Source of the DNA: Bacteroidales bacterium | Lineage (GTDB): Bacteria > Bacteroidota > Bacteroidia > Bacteroidales > Marinilabiliaceae | Assembly (NCBI GenBank): GCA_017960905.1 | Contig: JAGCYH010000053.1 | Span: forward strand, 1-56,397 | Direction of reading: 5' to 3' | Length of the DNA stretch: 56,397 nucleotides | Part shown: piece after piece, positions 15,083-23,107 of the stretch | Position numbering within the stretch: position 1 is the first letter of the stretch | Layout of the letters: every line of letters starts with the position of its first letter | Notes under the pieces: model-generated | Seen by the model: only the letters and a program-made list of their open reading frames with translations | What the model was told of the DNA's origin: nothing | Database searches by the model: none | Translations under genes and position numbers: made by a program

Positions 15083-17566
15083 ATGATAAAAAAGTATTCG
15101 GCAATACTGACGGCAACCGCCCTGACGGCGGTTTGCACTCAATTTTCGTGCTCTGGCACTAAAGACAACGCCAACGACCTGAAACTATGGTACTCGCGTC
15201 CGGCGCAAGCTTGGACCGAGGCGCTTCCGATAGGCAACTCACACATGGGAGCTATGATTTTCGGCGGCACCAACCGCGAAGAGATACAGCTCAACGAAGA
15301 GACATTCTGGGCTGGCGGACCGCACAACAACATTCCGCAAAACGCCAACAGCGTGCTCGACAAGGTTCGCAGACTGATTTTCGACGACAAATTTGCTGAG
15401 GCTCAAGACGTTGTCAACCAGAACTTCTTCACCGGACAAAACGGCATGGGCTATCTGACGCTCGGCAGCCTGTACCTCGATTTCGCTGATATTGAGCAAG
15501 ATGCGAGCAACTACTACCGCGACCTCAACATCAGCGAGGCAACGGCCACCACTTCGTTCAGCTCGGGCAACGTAACCTACACGCGCACAGCCTTCGCATC
15601 AATGTCGGACAATGTCATTCTGATGAAACTCAACGCAAGCAAAAGCGAAAAACTCAACTTCACCATTTCGCACGCCTGCAAACTCGGCAACACAGTAAAA
15701 GTTGATGGTAACCGACTGATTATAAACATAAAAGGCAAAGACCAGGAAGGCGTTGAGGCGAAAGTGAACGCCTGCTGCATTGTGGAAGTTAAAACCGACG
15801 GCTTAGCCGTCGGTGCCGACAGCTGCATCAGCGTGCAGAAAGCACAGGAAGCCACACTCTACATCTCGGCTGCCACAAACTTCGTAAGCTACAACGACGT
15901 GAGCGGCAATGCTGAGGAAAAAGCTCTCGAATACTTGCAAAAAGCAACTACAAAAGACTATAAATCAGCGCTTAAGAGTCATATTGCGACTTACAAGTCG
16001 CAATTCGACCGAGTGCGCCTCGTACTGCCCAAAACCGACAGCGCCAAGGTAGAGACCGACCGCCGACTGGCCAACTACAACAACGGCTACGACGAGGACC
16101 TCGTTACACTCATGTTCCAATACGGCCGCTACCTGCTCATCACATCGTCGCAGCCTGGCGGGCAAGCCGCCAACCTGCAAGGCATCTGGAACAACTCCAT
16201 CGACGCACCATGGGACAGCAAATACACCATAAACATCAACGCCGAGATGAACTACTGGCCGGCTGAGGTTACAAACCTCAGCGAATGCCACCAGCCGCTA
16301 TTCTCGCTCATCGACGACCTCGCCCACACCGGGCGAGAGGCGGCGAAAACCATCTACAACGCCGACGGCTGGATGGCTCACCACAACACCGACATCTGGC
16401 GCGTCAGTGGACCTATCGACGGCGCATACTGGGGCATGTGGCCCAACGGCGGCGGCTGGCTCTCGACGCACATCTGGCAACACTACCTCTTCACCGGCGA
16501 CAAGGATTTCCTTGCCAAAAACTACAACACACTCAAAGAATGCGCTAAATTCTATATCTCGGCTATGGTCAAACATCCGAAATTCGGATATTTGGTAACT
16601 ACACCGTCAACCTCGCCCGAGCACGGATACACCGACGACGGCTCGTCGATGACGGCCGGCTGTACGATGGACAACCAAATAGCCTTCGACGTTCTGAATC
16701 AGGCACTTATGGCTGCTCAGACGCTTTCGCGCGACGAAGCGTTCTGCGACACGCTCAGAAATACCATCGACCAAATAGCACCAATGCAGATTGGCCAGTA
16801 CAACCAACTGCAGGAGTGGCTCGTCGATGCCGACAACCCTACCGACCAGCACCGCCACGTGTCGCACCTCTACGGACTTTATCCGAGCAACCAGATTTCG
16901 CCGTTCAAACAGCCTAAGCTGTTTGAAGCTGCGAAAAACACTCTCACGCAGCGCGGCGACATGGCCACTGGCTGGAGTATCGGCTGGAAAATAAACCTCT
17001 GGGCCCGACTCCTCGACGGCAACCACGCCTACAAAATCATAGGCAACATGCTCAACCTGCTGCCGTCGGATAAGGACAACTGGTTCTACCACGGCAACGG
17101 ACGCACCTACGCCAACCTCTTCGACGCTCACCCACCCTTCCAAATCGACGGCAACTTCGGCTTCTGCGCCGGCATTGCCGAAATGCTGCTGCAAAGCCAC
17201 GACGGCGCTGTGCATCTGCTGCCTGCTCTGCCCGACGCATGGAACAACGGCAGTGTAAGCGGTCTCGTGGCCCGCGGTGGTTTCGTGGTGGATATGAACT
17301 GGAAGAACGGCACCATTGAAACGGCAAAAATAACATCGAGAAACGGCGGTGTTTTGCGCGTACGCGCAAACACCGAACTCACCGGCGACAAGCTCAAACC
17401 AGCCGAAGGCGAATGCCCCAACGCTCTGCTCAACTCGCCGACGATAAAAGACCCCATCGTTTCGGTCAAAGCAACCATTGAACCGAGCTTGACGCAGAAA
17501 TACTACGAATACGATATAGAAACATCTGAAAACGAAGTAATTACGCTCACGGCAAAGAACAAATAA
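15083..17566 (+). CDS. GH95 family alpha-L-fucosidase-like glycosidase
   Basis: This 827-residue secreted or surface enzyme has a lipoprotein-like signal ([15 protein letters not shown]). Family GH95 marks are [28 protein letters not shown] at the N terminus, [15 protein letters not shown], the (alpha/alpha)6 core with [19 protein letters not shown] near residue 390, HHNTDIWR near 430, and [16 protein letters not shown] near 635. The C-terminal [28 protein letters not shown] is typical. GH95 enzymes cleave alpha-1,2-linked fucose or galactose, for example from xyloglucan. It is followed 12 bp later by an SGNH esterase. At least five perfect inverted repeats lie in the coding sequence (e.g. 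15794-15814, 16904-16927). Confidence 0.93.
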   Translation: MIKKYSAILTATALTAVCTQFSCSGTKDNANDLKLWYSRPAQAWTEALPIGNSHMGAMIFGGTNREEIQLNEETFWAGGPHNNIPQNANSVLDKVRRLIFDDKFAEAQDVVNQNFFTGQNGMGYLTLGSLYLDFADIEQDASNYYRDLNISEATATTSFSSGNVTYTRTAFASMSDNVILMKLNASKSEKLNFTISHACKLGNTVKVDGNRLIINIKGKDQEGVEAKVNACCIVEVKTDGLAVGADSCISVQKAQEATLYISAATNFVSYNDVSGNAEEKALEYLQKATTKDYKSALKSHIATYKSQFDRVRLVLPKTDSAKVETDRRLANYNNGYDEDLVTLMFQYGRYLLITSSQPGGQAANLQGIWNNSIDAPWDSKYTININAEMNYWPAEVTNLSECHQPLFSLIDDLAHTGREAAKTIYNADGWMAHHNTDIWRVSGPIDGAYWGMWPNGGGWLSTHIWQHYLFTGDKDFLAKNYNTLKECAKFYISAMVKHPKFGYLVTTPSTSPEHGYTDDGSSMTAGCTMDNQIAFDVLNQALMAAQTLSRDEAFCDTLRNTIDQIAPMQIGQYNQLQEWLVDADNPTDQHRHVSHLYGLYPSNQISPFKQPKLFEAAKNTLTQRGDMATGWSIGWKINLWARLLDGNHAYKIIGNMLNLLPSDKDNWFYHGNGRTYANLFDAHPPFQIDGNFGFCAGIAEMLLQSHDGAVHLLPALPDAWNNGSVSGLVARGGFVVDMNWKNGTIETAKITSRNGGVLRVRANTELTGDKLKPAEGECPNALLNSPTIKDPIVSVKATIEPSLTQKYYEYDIETSENEVITLTAKNK

Positions 17567-17578
17567 ACTATATAACAA

Positions 17579-18787
17579 ATGAAGAATGTAATATTAACGG
17601 CACTGATAGCCACAGCTATGGCATCGTGCGGGAAAAGCAGCACCGACGCGGGGCAAAACGTGAAAACGCACTGGGTAAGTACCTGGGGCACAGCGGTTCA
17701 GCTTACCGAACCGCACAACATGCCGCCCGAGCCCGGTCTAACTGGCAACACCATACGCCAGCGCATCAGAGTATCGATAGGCGGCGACTCGCTCCGACTC
17801 AAAATCTCAAACGAATTCGGCGACGACACGCTCCGCATTGCTGGCATCAACATTGCGCCGGCTCTTGACAGCTGCAACATCGACGCGCAAAACATCAAAG
17901 ATGTTTTGTTCAGTGGCCAAAGCGAAATAAACCTTCCTGCGGGCGAATCCACCCTGTCCGACGTCGTAGCGCTGAAGTTTGGCACGAGAGCCGATTTGGC
18001 CATAACAATATGCTACAACTCGGCCCCCGAACGCCTTACCGGCCACCCGGGTTCGCGCACAACATCGTTCATCGCCGTAGGCAACGAGCTGACTAGCAGC
18101 TCGTTAGCCAACGCAGTGAAGACCGACCACTGGTACACCATAGAGCGCATCGACGTGCTTGCGCCCGAAGACTACGGCACCGTGGCCATCGTCGGTAATT
18201 CCATTACCGACGGGCGCGGCTCTACCACCAACTGCAACAACCGCTGGCCCGACATCTTCTGCGAACGTCTGCTCAGCAACCCCGAAACAGCCAAATACGG
18301 TGTTCTGAACATGGGCATCGGCGGCAACTGCGTAGTTGCCGGCGGCCTTGGTCCGACGGCCTCAACACGTTTCGGACGGGACGTGCTCGAACAGCCTGGC
18401 ATCAAGTACGTTGTGATTTTCGAAGGTGTGAACGACATTGGCACCACGCCAAACACCGAAGCCACAGAAACGGCTCTCATTGAGGCATATACAAAGATGA
18501 TCGAAGCCGCTAAGGCCAAAGGCCTTACCGTGTATGGCGCTACCATCACGCCGTTCAAAGAGAGCTTCTACTTCACACCCGAAAAAGAGACTCTGCGCCA
18601 GAACATCAACAACTGGATACGCACCTGCGGCCTGTACGATGCCGTAATCGACTTGGAGAAAGCCATTTGCAGTGCCGACGACCAATTCATCATGGACGAG
18701 AACCTGCACGACAACGACCACCTCCACCCCAACGCCGACGGACACCGCAAACTTGGCGAAAGCATCGACTTGAACCTTTTCAAATAA
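17579..18787 (+). CDS. SGNH/GDSL-type esterase lipoprotein
   Basis: This 402-residue lipoprotein (signal ending ATAMASCGK) has an N-terminal beta-sandwich region with WVSTWGTAVQL and NTIRQRIRVSIGGDSLRLKISNEFG. An SGNH hydrolase domain follows from about residue 195: block I VGNSITDG with the nucleophile Ser, block II GIGGN, block III GVNDIG, and block V HLHPNADGH with the catalytic His. Such enzymes remove acetyl or other acyl groups from glycans. The tandem arrangement with a GH95 enzyme suggests deacetylation of the same hemicellulose (inference). A terminator follows 20 bases after the stop. Confidence 0.88.
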   Translation: MKNVILTALIATAMASCGKSSTDAGQNVKTHWVSTWGTAVQLTEPHNMPPEPGLTGNTIRQRIRVSIGGDSLRLKISNEFGDDTLRIAGINIAPALDSCNIDAQNIKDVLFSGQSEINLPAGESTLSDVVALKFGTRADLAITICYNSAPERLTGHPGSRTTSFIAVGNELTSSSLANAVKTDHWYTIERIDVLAPEDYGTVAIVGNSITDGRGSTTNCNNRWPDIFCERLLSNPETAKYGVLNMGIGGNCVVAGGLGPTASTRFGRDVLEQPGIKYVVIFEGVNDIGTTPNTEATETALIEAYTKMIEAAKAKGLTVYGATITPFKESFYFTPEKETLRQNINNWIRTCGLYDAVIDLEKAICSADDQFIMDENLHDNDHLHPNADGHRKLGESIDLNLFK

Positions 18788-18806
18788 AACATTATCAAAT
18801 GCTTAC

Positions 18807-18850
18807 ACTCGATTGAGCCGGATTTTAATCCAGCTCAATCGAGTTTTTCT
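18807..18850 (+). terminator. terminator of the GH95-SGNH operon
   Basis: Stem ACTCGATTGAGC (18807-18818) pairs with GCTCAATCGAGT (18833-18844), with an inner GGATT/AATCC extension, followed by TTTTTC. The T tract runs into the start of the next repeat (18845). Confidence 0.85.
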
Positions 18851-18978
18851 TTCAGAAAACACTAACTTTGTAATCAAACAATTCGGCTATGACCGCAACT
18901 GCGAAAAACATAAACCGTTTGCAAGGCAGGAGCCCTGCTTTTAGCAACGACGTAGGCCAGAGCCTGCGCCGAACAAAG
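18845..18978 (+). repeat. 134-bp promoter-plus-leader module, copy 1
   Basis: It matches 21495-21628 with 4 mismatches that I counted. It includes a -7 box TAACTTTG (18863-18870), the ATG at 18889 and the first 30 codons of a short gene. Downstream of the module the two copies share no sequence. The coding part contains a double-hairpin palindrome also found inverted at 22925-22974. Confidence 0.9.
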
Positions 18979-19138
18979 GGACTTTGAAAATTTGATAGCT
19001 GCGATGGAATATGTTGCTTATCAGAAATATTCTTTATCACCTGAAGGTTCGGCGTATAAGAAAATTGATGAGAAATTATTGAAAAAACACAAATACGACT
19101 TCTTAAAAACGTTTTTACATATAACAACAATTAAATGA
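18889..19138 (+). pseudogene. frameshifted short gene sharing the leader of the toxin-like gene at 21539
   Basis: The frame opens MTATAKNINRLQGRSPAFSN like the gene at 21539 but stops at TGA 18985-18987. One base off, bases from 18979 read DFENLIAAMEYVAYQK and continue about 50 residues to a TGA at 19136-19138. One extra G in GAACAAAGGGAC would explain it. The intact product would be a shared 30-residue leader fused to a different C-terminal domain. Its TGA overlaps an ATG at 19135 (ATGA) that heads the next, also damaged, gene. I do not recognise the C-terminal domain; a partner of the toxin-like cassette is possible. Confidence 0.7.
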
Positions 19139-19202
19139 ACAGAAAAGTATTACATATAATATTTTATTAACCTATTCGGTTATTATATCAATTTTTCTTT
19201 GT

Positions 19203-19634
19203 TTGCAAATAAAGCAAGATATAGAATTACAAAAAGAGCACCATTATTTGGAGACAATGTTAGAAGAATATAATTCCAAAGATAGTATATTCCTCGAAAA
19301 TTATTATTTACGTAATTACACAAGTATCCTAGACAATTTCTATCTCATAGGCAAATCAAAAAAAGAAATAGAACGTTTTTTTTCTATTGATTCAATATGT
19401 TATTTGCAGGAAATAGATAATAATGATGAACAGTTCAATTGCATTTTGAATGAGCAAAAGCCGCCTATTACCATTCCAAATTATAGTGCAATATTGAAAT
19501 TACAAGGATTCAATACCTATTTCTTATTCTATAACGACTCGTTATATCGTAAAATTGATGAGAGTGGCGTTGATTATAGTTTTTATAATGATTATTACAT
19601 CAAATATCATAAAGTGTTTTTTGATGGCGATTAA
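19203..19634 (+). pseudogene. hypothetical membrane-anchored protein, start probably lost by frameshift
   Basis: The reading frame is open from about 19125 but has no ATG. Upstream of the TTG at 19203 it reads ILLTYSVIISIFLCLQIK, a good transmembrane helix, so the real protein should start earlier. ATG 19135, in ATGA overlap with the previous gene, lies in another frame and would read MNRKVLHIIFY-stop. A one-base change in 19135-19168 would join them. The soluble part (EHHYLETMLEEYN, FLENYYLRNYTSILDNFYL) is charged and tyrosine-rich; no family is recognised. As the second gene of a toxin-like pair it could be an immunity protein (inference). It is AT-rich. Confidence 0.5.
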
Positions 19635-19650
19635 TATATATAAATATGAT

Positions 19651-19804
19651 CCCGTTCGGCTGGATTTGCAATCCAGCCGCGTGAGTATAAGCATTTTGTA
19701 ATGCAAAAGAATAATGATGTATAATATTGATATAAAGGATTTTAGTTTGGGCATTGCAAATGCCAATATCCGATTGCGTCGGATTGCAAATCCGACGCAA
19801 CGGG
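19651..19804. repeat. 154-bp inverted-repeat element (MITE-like) made of four hairpins
   Basis: The ends are inverted: CCCGTT at 19651 and AACGGG at 19799-19804, extended by related hairpins. Hairpin 1 has arms CGGCTGGATT/AATCCAGCCG (loop TGC), hairpin 2 GCATT/AATGC, hairpin 3 GGCATT/AATGCC (loop GCA), and hairpin 4 TTGCGTCGGATT/AATCCGACGCAA (loop GCA). No coding sequence. The ATTTGCAAT theme recurs in all. It lies between two AT-rich hypothetical genes. Confidence 0.8.
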
Positions 19805-19831
19805 AAAATGTTTTATGATAACTAAGAAATA

Positions 19832-21253
19832 ATGAAAAAACTTTTGCACATATTAAAAATAATACCATTGGCAACTACTATTGTTCTTTTGGTTTGTTTT
19901 GCCACAATCCCCGAATTCTATATATATATTCTTGTCGAACATCTTTTAATACTTATCCCAGCTTTGGGAAACATTACCATTTTGTTATATAACCATAGAT
20001 TAAGAAATGCTATAATATATTGGGTACTAATAACAATTATAATATATAATGTAGAGCCAAAGATAATAGGAGATATAAAAAAAACTAAAAATACTAATTA
20101 TTATTTATCTACAGGTGTTCATAGCCATACTTTAAGTCGGGGACCGGGCTATGCGTTAACTTATTATTTTCAATATAGCAGTTTGCAAGTCGGTTACGAA
20201 TCTATGACAATAGAACGATATGAAGAAAAATATAGCAGAATTAAAAATATGGATACAGTAATATTGCATCATGCATATGAATTACCTAATTATATAATCG
20301 TTCACAATGCAAATCCTACCCACGAGGAAATAGAGAAATATATGGAACCAATGTTATATCTCGATGGGAAAGAGCAACATCGCCCAAAATACGACACGTT
20401 AAAACCATCGCCAAATAAAGAAATAGAACTACTACGTCGGTCGCACTTCCAAGCAGTCTCTGTTGTCAGAAAATGGCAAGATGATTTTTTGCGAAATCTG
20501 GTCACTATACAAGTAAACGATACTTTGCAAAGAACTGTAAATATGATGTATAAAGACGAACAGGATTATAAAGAAGTGTTTGAATCGCTGAAGGCTGGTG
20601 ATAAACTGATAGCAAGAGTTTCTGATATTAATCCTGCTGCTGTTAGAATTGTGAATTGGCAACCAACAAACGAAGAAATAGAACGAAACGGGAAGATTTC
20701 ACCTAATGCCATAATAGCAACAATAAATTCAAAAGAGATAGGACATGTATATAAAGAAGACGAACATCTTCCGATCTATCGGGTTCAATTATTGGTTGAT
20801 GGTGTTAGAAGTAATAATGTAGAAATACCAGGAAAGGAAAAAGACGAGAGGAAACAATTGTACAACTCTCTTGACGAAGGCGACACGGTACTGATAAAAG
20901 TTGACGAAACCACTGATTCTGTAGCTGTTATCAATTGGCACCCTACACGCAAAGAGATAAATGTCTCATCTGCAGACTCATTGCAATCGAAACAATATTA
21001 CAAGCAATTAGGCTACATATTCAAGAAAGACTCACGTGGCATAACAAAACAATTTAACACAATGGTGTATTTTGGTAAAGAAAAAGCAAAACAATGGAAA
21101 CTCGAAAGGAGTATGTTCGAGAATATCAACGTAGGCGACACCCTTCTTTTAGAGTTTTCGGATGAAAACGAGGATTATTGCAAAGTCATCTCGTGGCATC
21201 CCACCCCCGAAGAGAAAGAGTTATACCGCACGCAGGTGCCGACGACAGAATGA
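19832..21253 (+). CDS. membrane protein with four W-x-PT-x-E-E repeats, unknown function
   Basis: This 473-residue protein has about three N-terminal hydrophobic helices (residues 8-27, 30-51 and 57-73) and then a soluble region. A recurring motif with an aromatic or polar residue, then x-P-T-x-x-E-I, appears at about 159-167 (NANPTHEEI), 275-283 (NWQPTNEEI), 368-376 (NWHPTRKEI) and 454-461 (SWHPTPEE). Each of the last three closes a unit of about 85-95 residues that also contains L..GD.L...V. The units look like repeated small beta domains. I do not recognise the family. It is AT-rich, ends 4 bases before the 198-bp repeat copy 2, and sits among toxin/immunity-like genes. Confidence 0.7.
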   Translation: MKKLLHILKIIPLATTIVLLVCFATIPEFYIYILVEHLLILIPALGNITILLYNHRLRNAIIYWVLITIIIYNVEPKIIGDIKKTKNTNYYLSTGVHSHTLSRGPGYALTYYFQYSSLQVGYESMTIERYEEKYSRIKNMDTVILHHAYELPNYIIVHNANPTHEEIEKYMEPMLYLDGKEQHRPKYDTLKPSPNKEIELLRRSHFQAVSVVRKWQDDFLRNLVTIQVNDTLQRTVNMMYKDEQDYKEVFESLKAGDKLIARVSDINPAAVRIVNWQPTNEEIERNGKISPNAIIATINSKEIGHVYKEDEHLPIYRVQLLVDGVRSNNVEIPGKEKDERKQLYNSLDEGDTVLIKVDETTDSVAVINWHPTRKEINVSSADSLQSKQYYKQLGYIFKKDSRGITKQFNTMVYFGKEKAKQWKLERSMFENINVGDTLLLEFSDENEDYCKVISWHPTPEEKELYRTQVPTTE

Positions 21254-21256
21254 GGA

Positions 21257-21454
21257 CCCGAATGGCCGGCACGGCCACGCTACCGCATGAGCCGGCGAGC
21301 GCCCGAAGAATTTGCGCGGAAGGCGGAGAGAGCAAAACACCGTTCAAGCGCAGCGCGTTTGTTTTGCGCCGTCGAACGAAGCAAATTCTTAGCGAGGCGG
21401 GTCCGCGGCGAGTTCTTTTGCAACTTTTCTCACGGCGAGAAAAGTTCTTTTTTT
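21257..21454 (+). repeat. 198-bp structured repeat, copy 2
   Basis: Gap-free match to 9843-10040 with 7 mismatches. It begins right after the stop of the preceding gene and ends with the same terminator hairpin (arms 21422-21431 and 21437-21446, then a T run), so here it supplies a 3' end to that transcript. The AAGAATTTGC/GCAAATTCTT outer arms are conserved exactly. Confidence 0.85.
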
Positions 21455-21494
21455 GAAAAAAAAATATTAACCACGAAAAACACTCAAAAGTTTG

Positions 21495-21628
21495 TTTTCT
21501 TTCAGAAAACACTATCTTTGTAATCAAACAATTCGGCTATGACCGCAACTGCGAAAAACATAAACCGTTTGCAAGGCAGGAGTCCTGCTTTTAGCAACGG
21601 CGTAGGCCAGAGCCTACGCCGAACAAAG
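21495..21628 (+). repeat. 134-bp promoter-plus-leader module, copy 2
   Basis: It matches 18845-18978 at 130 of 134 positions. It contains the -7 box TATCTTTG (21513-21520), the ATG at 21539 and 30 codons. Within it lie hairpin GCAGGA/TCCTGC (21576-21588) and hairpin CGGCGTAGGC/GCCTACGCCG (21598-21621), perfect in this copy and partly broken in copy 1. Confidence 0.9.
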
Positions 21629-21916
21629 ACATTCTACGAATTCAAATCCGTCAAAGATGTTCCGCCAGCCAACTTCCTTGAGCAGTTCGGCAAAGACCTG
21701 AAAAACACCGATGTTTCCGACCTGTCGCAAATTAAATGGATTTTCGATGGGAAGAAGGTATCGCAGCAAGAACTAACTGAAACTATGACGAAGACTATTA
21801 AGGAGTGGAAAGTACCTGAAGATATTTTAAGAAAGTGGGGATATGAAGGAAAGTTACAATTGTTTAAAGACGAAAAACTTTATCCAAATATAGACAACAT
21901 TTTTAAAGCAGAATAA
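21539..21916 (+). CDS. orphan toxin-like cassette protein with repeat-encoded leader
   Basis: This is a 125-residue protein. Residues 1-30 are encoded by the 134-bp repeat and end QSLRRTK. From residue 31 a separate domain begins: TFYEFKSVKDVPPANFLEQF, then KDLKNTDVSDLSQIKWIFDG and a helical tail. The E-x-K of YEFKS followed by PPANFxxQFxKDL resembles the nuclease-like C-terminal tips of polymorphic toxins, where an E-x-K motif is part of a PD-(D/E)XK site. This is pattern-based and uncertain. It lacks any large delivery protein, so it looks like a displaced tip. One base separates it from the downstream beta-propeller-like gene, which would fit an immunity partner. Confidence 0.55.
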   Translation: MTATAKNINRLQGRSPAFSNGVGQSLRRTKTFYEFKSVKDVPPANFLEQFGKDLKNTDVSDLSQIKWIFDGKKVSQQELTETMTKTIKEWKVPEDILRKWGYEGKLQLFKDEKLYPNIDNIFKAE

Positions 21917-21917
21917 G

Positions 21918-22904
21918 ATGAAAGTTGTAGAAATAAAAAAGGGTATTATTAGGGTTGAATTTTATAAAAACAATCCTGTGTGTGTGTATGAAGATTATTT
22001 TGTGATAAACGAAACAAAATATTCAAACGATAACAATGATTATGTTTCTGAAGAAAATGGAGTTCTGAATAAATATAAGGATGAAAACAGCCTTTGCGTT
22101 TTTATAAATGGAAATTTTGAACCAGTTAAGGTAAAATATTCATTCCCTACTTTTTTCGATGAAAATGTTTGGATAGAGTATTCCTATTCAGAAGATAAAA
22201 ATGCAGATGTCCGTTTTATGGAACACGGGGAAGAAACGTTGTTTGCTATAAAAACCCCAAACGGCATTCACAGTCCTAGATATATCAAAGATAAATCCAT
22301 TTTGTTGTTTAACGATCCTGCACAAAAATATCTTCTTGCATATTCCAAAACCGGCGAGTTCCTATGGCAATACACCGAGGAAGAAGATGAATTAAAAATC
22401 AATTGGCGCTGTATTCCCGTTGTCGACGATGTGGTGGTGGTGATAAGCCTATATGGCGCCAGACCTAAAAAGATTCAAGGATTCAATATCCGTACAGGCG
22501 AAAGACTTTGGATAATTCAATCGGAAGCAAGACACGAACCCGACACATTCTTTTTAGGCGAAGATAAAATGCTATATGGATGTAGAGGTTACGTGGTTAA
22601 GCCTGGAATTGGGATAACAAAACTAAATCCTTTTACGTGCGAATTGAACGTGTCGCTCATACATGAAGACGAGGAATTCGATTTTATGCCTTGGAATGTT
22701 ACCATGCATGATCGGCAACTCTATTTTGTAGACAACCGCCGCGGCAACGAGATAGGCGTAATAGATGTCGACAAACGCGAGCTCATTGAGCGCGTGCCGC
22801 TCAATATCAAGAAAAAAGTAACCATAGGCACCCCCGTGGTAACCGACGATAAGGTGTATGTGTATATCGATGATTTACAAGAACTTAGAGTGTTTGAAAA
22901 ATAG
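21918..22904 (+). CDS. PQQ/WD-like beta-propeller protein, possible immunity partner
   Basis: This 328-residue protein has no signal peptide. From about residue 95 it shows repeated blade-like patterns: LFAIKTPNGIHSPRYIKD, YLLAYSKTGEFLWQYTEEED, IQGFNIRTGERLWIIQSE, IGVIDVDKRELIERVPL and a closing TPVVTDDKVYVYIDD. The G-E-x-L-W steps are typical of PQQ-like propellers. It starts one base after the stop of the toxin-like gene, so the two are translated together. Immunity proteins of polymorphic toxins often follow this closely; the role here is inference. Low GC in the first half and more normal GC near the end may indicate a mixed origin. Confidence 0.6.
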   Translation: MKVVEIKKGIIRVEFYKNNPVCVYEDYFVINETKYSNDNNDYVSEENGVLNKYKDENSLCVFINGNFEPVKVKYSFPTFFDENVWIEYSYSEDKNADVRFMEHGEETLFAIKTPNGIHSPRYIKDKSILLFNDPAQKYLLAYSKTGEFLWQYTEEEDELKINWRCIPVVDDVVVVISLYGARPKKIQGFNIRTGERLWIIQSEARHEPDTFFLGEDKMLYGCRGYVVKPGIGITKLNPFTCELNVSLIHEDEEFDFMPWNVTMHDRQLYFVDNRRGNEIGVIDVDKRELIERVPLNIKKKVTIGTPVVTDDKVYVYIDDLQELRVFEK

Positions 22905-22924
22905 CATTTCATTAGCCCCTGTCC

Positions 22925-22974
22925 GGCGTAGCCTCCAGGCTACGCCAAAGCTAAAAGCAAGGCTCCAGCCTTGC
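22925..22974 (-). repeat. double-hairpin repeat, inverted copy
   Basis: Hairpin GGCGTAGCC/GGCTACGCC (22925-22946) and hairpin GCAAGGCT/AGCCTTGC (22957-22974) joined by AAAGCTAAAA. Read on the minus strand, it has the same order, spacer (TTTTAGC) and themes as 21571-21621, but both stems differ in sequence while remaining paired. Confidence 0.8.
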
Positions 22975-23032
22975 GAATAAAAGATTATACCGCCCCATCG
23001 GGGCTCTGAAATGAATTATTGAAAAAAATTAG

Positions 23033-23040
23033 TATTTTTG
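23033..23040 (+). promoter_or_regulatory. -7 element of the GH43 gene
   Basis: TATTTTTG matches TAnnTTTG about 68 bases before the GH43 ATG. A small hairpin CCCC..GGGG lies just upstream (22991-23003). Confidence 0.5.
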
Positions 23041-23107
23041 AAGCGTAAAGGATTCGCCTTTAGCAATAAAACAGAAGCACAATATTAACATAAAACTTTA
23101 AGAATTA

